Positions 1-5,875 of a stretch of 6,433 bases of DNA are shown in pieces (within the stretch, counting starts at the first letter, position 1; each line of letters opens with the position of its first letter). The notes beneath the pieces were generated by a model. It worked only from the letters and a program-made list of their open reading frames with translations. It had not been told where the DNA came from and made no database searches. The translations under genes were made by a program, and so were the position numbers. This DNA is from CAIKMD01 sp036490955. GTDB lineage: Bacteria; Pseudomonadota; Alphaproteobacteria; ATCC43930; CGMCC-115725. The stretch spans positions 1 through 6,433 of the forward strand of contig DASXCX010000045.1 in NCBI GenBank assembly GCA_036490955.1. The letters run 5' to 3'.

Positions 1-857
1 TCGGCGCCGTAGACATGCACCGCGAGCTCGATGGCGCGGCCCGACAGCGAGTTGCAGTCGACGACGACCGGCGCCTTCTTGATCTTCTGCGACGGCAGCT
101 CGTTGTTCGGCGTATCGCACATGTTGCGATGATCCATGCGATCGATCTCGAACGGGATGTTGCCGCCGAGATTGTGGCTCATCACGGTCACGTTCGGATA
201 GGGCTTCAGGAAATCCGTCATGCAGAAGGTAACCATGTTCGACGACAGGCGCGACTGCATGTCGAGCGTACCGAAGCGATGGCGATTGTTGTCGGTCACG
301 TCGGGCTTCGGCGCCGTCGGATCGTCCGGCAGCTTGCCGTAATGCACGAGGAAGACCGCGTGGCGCTTGTTGGCCGCTTCCATCAGCGGCGCGAAACGCT
401 CGGCGCGCTTTTCCGACAGGAAGCCGTCGCCCGGCAGCACCGCGCCGATCATGCCCGGCATGTCCATGACGCGCTCGAACTCTTCAACCGCCATCGTCAT
501 GTTGCCGACCGGCAGGATGGCGAAACCGGAGAAGCGCGACGGATACTTCGCGCAGACCTCGGCGACCGCGTCGTTGTAAGCGCGCGCCAGCGGCAGCGCG
601 TCTTGCAGCGCCAGTGCTTCGATGCCGGTGACCGGGCTCATCGACAACACGGCATGCTCGACGCCGTGCTTGTCCATCTCGGCGAGACGCGCCTCGGCGC
701 TATCGTGATCGGCGGGCAGCTTGTTCGGGTTGAAGCCGGATTCGAAATATTCGTGGCCATCGTCGCCACGGAAGATGCGCGGCCGGACCGTGCGCTGACG
801 CAGCGCGTCGGCAAAGCCTTTGGGACCCCAATGGAAGTGCATGTCCACGGATGTCAT
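1..857 (-). CDS. Amidohydrolase_2 (ACMSD-like) metal-dependent hydrolase/decarboxylase, 3' end outside window
   Basis: Open reading frame of 285 codons with no stop, running off the left edge. Translated from the complement it begins MTSVDMHFHWGPKG, so the metal-binding HxH is His7/His9 just after the first strand. Further candidate ligands are His172 in FLVHYG and His228 in the strand-end motif VMSHNLGG, followed by IPFEIDRMDH (234-243). The last codons read HVYGA, where this family usually continues with D-R-hydrophobic-FGSD carrying the last metal-ligand Asp, expected just outside the window. The family (TIM-barrel amidohydrolase_2) includes aminocarboxymuconate-semialdehyde, gamma-resorcylate and 5-carboxyvanillate decarboxylases and various hydrolases; the substrate cannot be read from the sequence. 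ATG at 855-857 is chosen because an in-frame TAG lies at 873-875 and no other ATG fits; the Shine-Dalgarno is weak (GAGA, 6 bases upstream). Divergent from dinB. It could serve aromatic degradation with the genes at the right, but it is not in their transcript. Confidence 0.85.
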   Translation of the reverse strand, partial: MTSVDMHFHWGPKGFADALRQRTVRPRIFRGDDGHEYFESGFNPNKLPADHDSAEARLAEMDKHGVEHAVLSMSPVTGIEALALQDALPLARAYNDAVAEVCAKYPSRFSGFAILPVGNMTMAVEEFERVMDMPGMIGAVLPGDGFLSEKRAERFAPLMEAANKRHAVFLVHYGKLPDDPTAPKPDVTDNNRHRFGTLDMQSRLSSNMVTFCMTDFLKPYPNVTVMSHNLGGNIPFEIDRMDHRNMCDTPNNELPSQKIKKAPVVVDCNSLSGRAIELAVHVYGA

Positions 858-874
858 AGCGTTTCTCGGCCCCT

Positions 875-880
875 AGGAGG
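875..880 (+). promoter_or_regulatory. AGGAGG Shine-Dalgarno-like site before an alternative TTG start of dinB
   Basis: A perfect AGGAGG stands 8 bases before an in-frame TTG at 889-891, which would extend DinB by 24 residues to 425. It is the only strong ribosome-binding-like site upstream of dinB, so the longer start cannot be dismissed. Against it, the 24 added codons have much lower GC at third positions (about half) than the body of the gene, and the stretch holds promoter-like sequences on both strands. Confidence 0.35.
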
Positions 881-892
881 CCGCCCCTTTGG

Positions 893-921
893 TTGATTCG
901 TTGCGCGATACGGCCGATATT
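893..921 (+). promoter_or_regulatory. Candidate sigma70-like promoter for dinB
   Basis: TTGATT (893-898), a 17-base spacer, then GATATT (916-921): four of six matches to each consensus box. It would start transcription near 928, giving a leader of about 33 bases before the ATG at 961. It lies in a locally AT-richer stretch between the divergent genes. No GTTC-N7-GTTC box, the usual alphaproteobacterial LexA site, is visible between 858 and 960, so SOS control is not supported. Pattern match only. Confidence 0.3.
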
Positions 922-928
922 GTGAAAA

Positions 929-957
929 ATCCTATCAGCCGCGGGGGTTTTGCGCAA
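929..957 (-). promoter_or_regulatory. Candidate sigma70-like promoter for the amidohydrolase gene
   Basis: On the complement, TTGCGC (952-957), a 17-base spacer and TAGGAT (929-934) resemble -35 and -10 boxes (three and four of six matches). Transcription would start near 922, leaving a leader of about 65 bases before the ATG at 857. It lies beside the plus-strand candidate (893-921), so the two promoters would be back to back. Pattern match only. Confidence 0.3.
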
Positions 958-960
958 CCG

Positions 961-2166
961 ATGGAGCCCGCACCGGCCGCGCCCGAAACCAACAGCCTGC
1001 CCAATAGCCTGTGCCGCGATTGCGGGACCTTCGGCCGCCTCGAGCTGCCACCCACAAATTGCAGCCGCTGCGGCTCGGCGCGGTTGGTTGCCCATCCCGA
1101 GCTCGCCTCCCTCGCCATTGCCCATGTCGATTGCGACGCCTTCTACGCCTCGGTCGAGAAACGCGACCGCCCCGAGCTGACCGACGAACCGGTCATTGTC
1201 GGCGGCGGCCAGCGTGGCGTCGTCTTGACCGCTTGCTACATCGCGCGACGCTTCGGCGTTCGCTCGGCGATGCCGATGGCGCGGGCGCTGCAGCTTTGCC
1301 CCGGCGCCGCGGTCGTCCGCCCCGACATGGAGAAATACCGCCGCGAGAGCCGCCGGATCCGCGATCTCATGGAAGCACTTTCCCCACGCGTCGAAAGCGT
1401 TTCCATCGACGAGGCCTACCTCGATTTGAGCGAGACCGGCGACCACGAGCCGCCGGCGCGGTCGCTGGCCCGGCTCGCGCTCCAGGTCGAGAAGCGCGTC
1501 GGCGTCACCATCTCGATCGGCCTGGCGCCCAACAAGATGCTGGCGAAGATCGCAAGCGATTTCGGCAAGCCGCGCGGCTTCTACGTCATCGGCGAGAGCG
1601 ACAAGCTCGCCGTGCTGGCGCCGATGAAAGTCTCTGCCATCTCCGGCGTCGGCCCGGTGATGACGCGCAAGCTCGAGGAGATGGGTTATCCGACCATCGC
1701 CGCTCTCCGCGCCGCGAAGCTCGACGAACTGACCCACCGCTTCGGCCGCTGGGGTCGCAGCCTCCTGGCGCGCGCCCATGGCGAGGACGCCCGCCGCGTC
1801 GGTTTCGGCCGCGGCCGCAACGTCTCGGTCGGCGCCGAGCGCACCTTCGCCAAGGACCTCGCCCGCTTCCAAGATATCGCGGCGGTGGTGGAGCAGATCA
1901 GCCAGCGCGTCGCCGAGCGCCTGTCGCGCTCCGACCTCGCCGCGACCTCGCTGACCCTCAAGCTACGGCGTCACGACCGCTACACGACGACCCACGCATG
2001 CCGCCTGCACGATCCGACACAGCGCGCCGACACGATCCTCGCCGCGGTGATGCCGGTGCTGCGAGCGAAGCTCGACGGCACACGCTATCGCCTGGTCGGC
2101 GTGACCGCGCATGATCTGGTGCCGGGAGAGCGCGCCGATCCGCCCGATCTCTTCGATAGGAGCTAA
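961..2166 (+). CDS. dinB: DNA polymerase IV (Y-family, DinB) with N-terminal Cys4 module
   Basis: Translesion DNA polymerase, 401 residues from ATG 961 (E. coli DinB has about 350). The extra N-terminus holds CRDC (Cys18, Cys21) and CSRC (Cys34, Cys37), a likely zinc-binding knuckle of a type I recall in Rhizobiales DinB proteins. The palm follows: HVDCDAFYASVE gives metal-ligand Asp57 and Asp59 with Tyr62 as steric gate, and VSIDEAYLDLS gives Asp150-Glu151. SIGLAPNKMLAKIASDFGKP (186-205) is the conserved palm/thumb block, ISGVGPVMTRKL (227-238) the helix-hairpin-helix thumb, and the little finger runs from about 288 to 390. The C-terminal DPPDLFDRS (DLF at 396-398) looks like a beta-clamp-binding motif. 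All catalytic residues are present, so it should be active. ATG 961 is preferred over TTG 889 (24 residues longer, good AGGAGG) because third-position GC rises sharply at 961 and promoter-like sequences precede it. It converges with creA. The zinc role is inference. Confidence 0.95.
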   Translation: MEPAPAAPETNSLPNSLCRDCGTFGRLELPPTNCSRCGSARLVAHPELASLAIAHVDCDAFYASVEKRDRPELTDEPVIVGGGQRGVVLTACYIARRFGVRSAMPMARALQLCPGAAVVRPDMEKYRRESRRIRDLMEALSPRVESVSIDEAYLDLSETGDHEPPARSLARLALQVEKRVGVTISIGLAPNKMLAKIASDFGKPRGFYVIGESDKLAVLAPMKVSAISGVGPVMTRKLEEMGYPTIAALRAAKLDELTHRFGRWGRSLLARAHGEDARRVGFGRGRNVSVGAERTFAKDLARFQDIAAVVEQISQRVAERLSRSDLAATSLTLKLRRHDRYTTTHACRLHDPTQRADTILAAVMPVLRAKLDGTRYRLVGVTAHDLVPGERADPPDLFDRS

Positions 2167-2176
2167 GCCGCGCTTA
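2164..2176. other. 13-base palindrome shared by two convergent stop codons
   Basis: TAAGC-CGC-GCTTA is a perfect 5-base inverted repeat with a 3-base centre. Its left arm begins with the TAA of dinB and its right arm is the TAA of creA read from the other strand. The stem is too short and lacks a T-tract, so it is not a convincing intrinsic terminator. No better terminator is seen between the two genes. Confidence 0.5.
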
Positions 2177-2644
2177 TGACTTGCCCCACGGCTGGATCGG
2201 CACGGTGCTGATCGCGTTGGAGGGTGAGCCGTTGACGATCTTCGAGCTCACCGCGAGATAGATCAACGTATTATGCGGCTTGTCGATCATGCGATAGATG
2301 CGGGTCTTCTTAAAGAAGATCGAGGTCTTTTGCGTGAAGACCTCCTCGCCCTCCTTCAGCTTGGCGAGATCGACATCGATCGGTCCGACCTGCCGGCACG
2401 CCACCGAGAAATTCGACGGATCTTCGTTAAGCCCGAAGGGCTGCCCCCAGCCGCCCTTGCGTGCTTGCGAGATATGGCAGACGACATTCGGCACCTGCGG
2501 GTCATCGAAAACGCTGACACAGACCTTGTCGTTGGGCGACAGCAAGTTGAAGGTCGTGCTGACGCAATCGATGTCGGCGGCGCGCGCGGTGGCACCGAAC
2601 GAGCAAAAAAGCACCGCCGCAGCGGCGATCAAAAGCAGCCTCAT
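2174..2644 (-). CDS. creA: CreA family protein, secreted
   Basis: 156-residue protein of the CreA family (DUF/PF05981 type), whose function is unknown; E. coli creA sits beside creBCD but the protein is not a regulator of known mechanism. A clear signal peptide spans about residues 1-22 (hydrophobic LLLIAAAAVLF core, cleavage after ARA), so the mature protein should be periplasmic. Family hallmarks visible are VPNVVCHIS (52-60), ARKGGWGQPFGLNEDPSN (61-78), SVACRQVGPI (80-89), KKTRIYRMID (112-121) and the C-terminal VNGSPSNAISTVPIQPW (137-153). Mature Cys27, Cys42, Cys56 and Cys83 could form two disulfides (inference). Length fits the family. ATG 2642-2644 has a good GGAGAGG site (2648-2654; GGAG 6 bases from the start). 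It follows the solute-binding protein gene by 45 bases on the same strand, so read-through from that operon is likely. Function within the cluster is unknown. Confidence 0.93.
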   Translation of the reverse strand: MRLLLIAAAAVLFCSFGATARAADIDCVSTTFNLLSPNDKVCVSVFDDPQVPNVVCHISQARKGGWGQPFGLNEDPSNFSVACRQVGPIDVDLAKLKEGEEVFTQKTSIFFKKTRIYRMIDKPHNTLIYLAVSSKIVNGSPSNAISTVPIQPWGKS

Positions 2645-2689
2645 TTTCCTCTCCGATCGAGCGATGAGATCGTAACGTGAACGCCGCGC

Positions 2690-3664
2690 TCAATGTGCCG
2701 GTTGCCCACCCGGCAGGAACGCTTCGGTATAGAGCTGGTTATCCGGCGGCAGCGTGTCGAGCGGGCCGAGCGACTTGATCGCGTCCTCGATCACAACGAC
2801 CGCCTTCGGTCGGAAGCGCCCATCATCCGAGAACATCGAGATTTGATCGTCGTAAAGCCGCGACGCGAGATCGGGCGGCAGCCGCGTCAACGGCATGGTA
2901 TCGCGTACCGTCTCGTCCTTATGCGTCTTGGCGAAATGCACGGTCTCGAACCAAGCGGCGAGGAAACGCCTAAGCGTATCGGGATGCTCGCCGATGAAGA
3001 CGTCGCTGGCGACAATCATATGCGTGATAAAATCGGGGATCAGCGGTCCGAACGTCGTGAGTATCTTGCCGCTCCCCGCTTGCTCGAGCCGGTAACCGGT
3101 TTGCGTGCCGCCGATGATGCCGTCGACATTATGCGAAAGCAGCGCGCCGGTGAGCCCATCCTGGCTGCCGAGCGCGACGCGACGGATGCCGTCGCTGCCC
3201 CAGCCCTGACGCCGTGAAATCTCGGTCGGCAACCAATCGCTGAGCGAGCCGACGGTCGAGATGCCGATCAGCCTGCCCTTGAGATCGGCGACAGAATTGA
3301 TGCCGCCATCCTTGGCGACCATGATGGCGAAGCCGAGCGGCGGACCCGCCAGGGTCGCGACGCCTTTGGTTGGCGAGCCCTTGGCGATGAACATCATCTC
3401 GATGCCGGAGCCGAGTTCGATCTCGGCGCTGCCGGCGATCAGCGCCTGATGCGCCTTCGCCGCGCCGGCGAGGTCGAGGGTTTCAGTCTCGATCCCATGC
3501 TCGGCGAATATCCCTTCCTTGGCGCCGACGTCGAGGAAGGCGAAAGCGAAGGTCGTCGCTTCCGATTTCGAGACGCGGATCTTGTCGGCGGCGTGCGATG
3601 ACGCGGCGGTAAGCAGGGCCGCGCAAGCCAGTGCGAGCATGCCGACGAGACGCAGATGTTTCAC
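2690..3664 (-). CDS. NMT1/SsuA-like ABC transporter substrate-binding protein
   Basis: 324-residue periplasmic solute-binding protein of the NMT1/THI5-like (SsuA/TauA) fold. A signal peptide covers residues 1-25 (LVGMLALACAALLTAAS core, cleavage after SHA). The mature domain starts with DKIRVSKSEATTFAF and contains the family's typical order: AKEGIFAEHGIETETLDLAG (48-67), a repeat of short G-rich strands near 78-100 (AEIELGSGIEMMF), SVADLKGRLIGISTVGS (124-140) and HPDTLRRFLAAWFETVHFA (229-247). The family binds varied small molecules (sulfonates, nitrate, pyrimidine precursors, aromatic acids); the ligand here cannot be deduced. The start is GTG at 3662-3664, supported by GGGAAGG at 3673-3679 with an 8-base spacer; that site abuts the stop codon of the upstream synthetase (16-base gap), suggesting translational coupling. 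No permease or ATPase gene is adjacent on either side, so it must share a transporter encoded elsewhere or act otherwise. Confidence 0.92.
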   Translation of the reverse strand: MKHLRLVGMLALACAALLTAASSHAADKIRVSKSEATTFAFAFLDVGAKEGIFAEHGIETETLDLAGAAKAHQALIAGSAEIELGSGIEMMFIAKGSPTKGVATLAGPPLGFAIMVAKDGGINSVADLKGRLIGISTVGSLSDWLPTEISRRQGWGSDGIRRVALGSQDGLTGALLSHNVDGIIGGTQTGYRLEQAGSGKILTTFGPLIPDFITHMIVASDVFIGEHPDTLRRFLAAWFETVHFAKTHKDETVRDTMPLTRLPPDLASRLYDDQISMFSDDGRFRPKAVVVIEDAIKSLGPLDTLPPDNQLYTEAFLPGGQPAH

Positions 3665-3680
3665 GAGACCAACCTTCCCT

Positions 3681-5780
3681 TCACGTCGCGACGATCAGTG
3701 CATCGAGGGCGAGCGCGCCTTCGCCTTCGGCGAAGACCGCGAGCGGATTGATATCGATCTCGGCAATGCGCGGCTCGGCCGCGATGATCGCGCCGAGTAG
3801 CGCGACGGTCTCGGCCAGCGCCGTCACATCGGCCGGCTTGGAACCGCGCATGCCGGCGAGCAGCTTGGCGCCGCGCAGTTGACGCAGCTCGGCCTCGATC
3901 TCGGCCGCATCGAGCCCAACCGGCAAGATCCGGATATCGGCGATCGCCTCGGCGAAGATGCCGCCGATTCCGACCGCGAGCACCGGTCCCCATTGCGGAT
4001 CGCGTCGCGCTCCGAGGATCATCTCGATGCCCGGCGGCGCCATTTGCTCGATGAGGACGCCGTCGAGTGCGAGGTCGCGCTCGCGCGCGATCGCTTGCAG
4101 CTTCTCGACAGCGGCATCGAGCTGATTCTCGTCGGCAATGCGCAAGATCACACCGCCGATATCGCTCTTATGCGCGGCGGCGGCCGATTGGAGCTTCGCC
4201 GCGAGCGGATAGCCGATGCTGCTCGCCGCCTTGCGCGCCTCGGCGAGATTCGTCGCGAGCGTGCCTCGCGGCATCTTCATGCCGCAGGCGGCGAGGTATT
4301 GCTTACTCGCCGTTTCGGTCAGCGTTCCCCTGCCCGGCACTGGTGGCGCCTTAAGCGGCGGCGCAAGCTTGAGCTGCTTCGCTTTCTCCAGCGCCCGGCC
4401 ATAGGCCGTCACCTTGGCGAGTGCGCGAAACGCGCGCTCGGGCGAGCGGAAGAACGGCACGTTGCCGGCGCGCGCTTCGGGGATGAGCTTTTCCGGCACC
4501 TCGGCCTCGTCGCCGAGCATCGCGTAGATCACCGGCTTGGTCGCGCCGATCAGCGGCTTCAACGAAGCGCGGCCCTTGATCAGCGCATATTCTGTCGCCG
4601 AAGAAACGATCGCGCCCAAGACAAGACTGCCGTAGCGATCGTCGGCGAGCAGCGGCGCGATCGTCTTCGCATACATGTCGAGATGCGTGATCGCCTGCGC
4701 CGTCAGATCGAGCGGGTTGGAGGCGCCGACGAACTCCGGCAGCTCAGCTTGAAGCTGCTTCTCGAGCGCCGGCGTCAGCGGCGGCAGATCGAGACCGAGC
4801 GCGTCGCAAAGATCGAGCGTCATGCCCTTGACCGCGCCCGAATCCGTCACCATGGCGCAACCTTTGGTCGGCGGCACGGGGAAGCGGAACATCAGCTCGC
4901 TGACATCGATCAGCTCTTCGAGCGTATCGACCTTCAGCACCGCGCTATGCGCCAGCACCGTCTCCATCACCGCATAATTGCCGACCATCGCGCCGGTATG
5001 CGATTTGGCCGATTCCTGCGCCGCGGCGCTCTTGCCCGCATGCAGCAGTACGATCGGCTTGCCGAGCGCACGCGCGCGCGCCGCGACCTCGAGGAAGCGT
5101 TGCGGCTTGCGAATCTGCTCGGCGAAGCAGGCGACGACTTGCGTCGTCTTCTCTTCGAGGAGATAGCCAGCGTAGTCCTCGAGCCCGAGCACCGCCTCGT
5201 TGCCGGTCGAGACCCAGCAGGTGACGGGAATGCCCTTGGCCCTGAGCGCGACGCGCACCACGCCGGCGAGACCGCCGCTTTGCGCCACAACGACAACCCC
5301 CGATGAAACGTCGAGCACCGGCCCCAATTGCTGCGAGAAGGTCAGCGGAATGCGGTTGATGAAGTCGACGAGGCCGAGGCAATTCGGCCCGCAAAGCGCG
5401 ATGCCGTTCTCCTCGGCGATCGCGGCGATGCGATCCTGCGCCGCTTTCCATTCGCCGCCCGCCTCGCCGAAACCCGCGGCGAAGATAACGATGCCGCCGA
5501 TCTTTTTTCTGGCGCAAGACGTGACCGCGTCCTCGATTGCGACGCGGGGGATCAACAGCATCGCCGCATCGATGCCGTCGGGCAGATCCTCGATCGTCTT
5601 GACGCACGCCCGGCCGGCGACGTCGCTGCGATTGCGGCTGACGAGATGGATCGCACCGGAATAGCCGTAGTCCTCGAGCGTTTTCAGCATCAGGAATCCG
5701 GCCGAGCTCGGCTCGGGCGAGATGCCGACGATCGCGATCGAGCGCGGCCGCATCAAGCGAGCGATGTCGATGGTGGGCAT
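3681..5780 (-). CDS. Single-chain ADP-forming acyl-CoA synthetase (acetate--CoA ligase/FerA-like)
   Basis: 699 residues from ATG 5778-5780. It activates a carboxylic acid to its CoA thioester through a phospho-histidine, making ADP rather than AMP. Positions are given from the alternative TTG start four codons upstream. Order: CoA-binding Rossmann domain (about 12-135; SIAIVGISPEPSSAG), succinyl-CoA-ligase-like domain (about 145-300) with VVVAQSGGLAG, STGNEAVLGLEDY and SAKSHTGAMVG holding the probable phospho-acceptor His265, a ligase-CoA domain (about 310-460), and a C-terminal ATP-grasp (about 485-703) with AAAHKSDIGGV (His541, probable second phospho-His), LIEQMAPPGIEMILG and EIDINPLAVF. 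All key motifs are intact and alpha and beta parts are fused, as in many bacterial members. ATG is preferred to TTG 5790-5792, since MPTIDIARLMRPRSIA is a natural start; GGAG lies only 4 bases upstream. It follows a feruloyl-CoA-hydratase-like gene as ferA follows ferB in SYK-6, so an aromatic acid substrate is possible but unproven. Confidence 0.92.
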   Translation of the reverse strand: MPTIDIARLMRPRSIAIVGISPEPSSAGFLMLKTLEDYGYSGAIHLVSRNRSDVAGRACVKTIEDLPDGIDAAMLLIPRVAIEDAVTSCARKKIGGIVIFAAGFGEAGGEWKAAQDRIAAIAEENGIALCGPNCLGLVDFINRIPLTFSQQLGPVLDVSSGVVVVAQSGGLAGVVRVALRAKGIPVTCWVSTGNEAVLGLEDYAGYLLEEKTTQVVACFAEQIRKPQRFLEVAARARALGKPIVLLHAGKSAAAQESAKSHTGAMVGNYAVMETVLAHSAVLKVDTLEELIDVSELMFRFPVPPTKGCAMVTDSGAVKGMTLDLCDALGLDLPPLTPALEKQLQAELPEFVGASNPLDLTAQAITHLDMYAKTIAPLLADDRYGSLVLGAIVSSATEYALIKGRASLKPLIGATKPVIYAMLGDEAEVPEKLIPEARAGNVPFFRSPERAFRALAKVTAYGRALEKAKQLKLAPPLKAPPVPGRGTLTETASKQYLAACGMKMPRGTLATNLAEARKAASSIGYPLAAKLQSAAAAHKSDIGGVILRIADENQLDAAVEKLQAIARERDLALDGVLIEQMAPPGIEMILGARRDPQWGPVLAVGIGGIFAEAIADIRILPVGLDAAEIEAELRQLRGAKLLAGMRGSKPADVTALAETVALLGAIIAAEPRIAEIDINPLAVFAEGEGALALDALIVAT

Positions 5781-5792
5781 GGTGCTCCCCAA

Positions 5793-5866
5793 GCTCCCCT
5801 CACCCTCCCGCCGCTCGGCGTCGGGCGCCCCTCTCCCCAGCGGGGAGAGGGTTGGGGTGAGGGAGC
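5793..5866. repeat. REP-like compound palindrome between hydratase and synthetase genes
   Basis: Outer arms GCTCCCCTCACC (5793-5804) and GGTGAGGGAGC (5856-5866) pair with one bulged base. Inside is a perfect 10-base hairpin, CCCTCTCCCC (5829-5838) and GGGGAGAGGG (5842-5851), with loop AGC, and a small GCCG/CGGC hairpin at 5810-5819. No T-run follows on either strand, so it is not a canonical intrinsic terminator. Sequences of this type (CCCTCACCCCAACCCTCTCCCC) occur, as I recall, as dispersed intergenic repeats in Bradyrhizobium-like and other proteobacterial genomes. It fills most of the 95-base gap, and its outer arm ends 12 bases before the synthetase ATG, so as RNA it could affect message stability or translation of the downstream gene (inference). 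Confidence 0.75.
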
Positions 5867-5875
5867 CTTACTTCG

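Noticed and set aside
15..896. 293-codon plus-strand open frame
   Set aside because: It is the complement of the amidohydrolase gene. Its translation is Arg/His/Val/Asp-rich with no family motif, typical of antisense frames in high-GC DNA, while the minus strand encodes clear HxH and SHNLGG motifs.
858..960. LexA/SOS box before dinB
   Set aside because: No GTTC-N7-GTTC or its complement is present in the intergenic stretch, so damage-inducible control by LexA is not supported here.
700..1872. 390-codon minus-strand open frame covering dinB
   Set aside because: It is antisense to dinB, with low-complexity Ala/Gly/Arg/Asp composition and no recognisable domain; dinB carries all polymerase motifs in its own frame.
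3879..5306. 475-codon plus-strand open frame inside the synthetase gene
   Set aside because: It is an antisense shadow, strongly Arg/His/Leu-rich, without start signals or family motifs, opposite an intact ADP-forming acyl-CoA synthetase.
5790..5792. TTG start for the acyl-CoA synthetase, four codons upstream
   Set aside because: It is possible, but its upstream sequence is the palindromic repeat, and ATG 5778-5780 is followed directly by a normal family N-terminus.
5829..5851. Intrinsic terminator for the hydratase transcript
   Set aside because: The 10-base GC hairpin is perfect, but no T-tract follows on either strand and a same-strand gene starts shortly after; it is better explained as a REP-like repeat.
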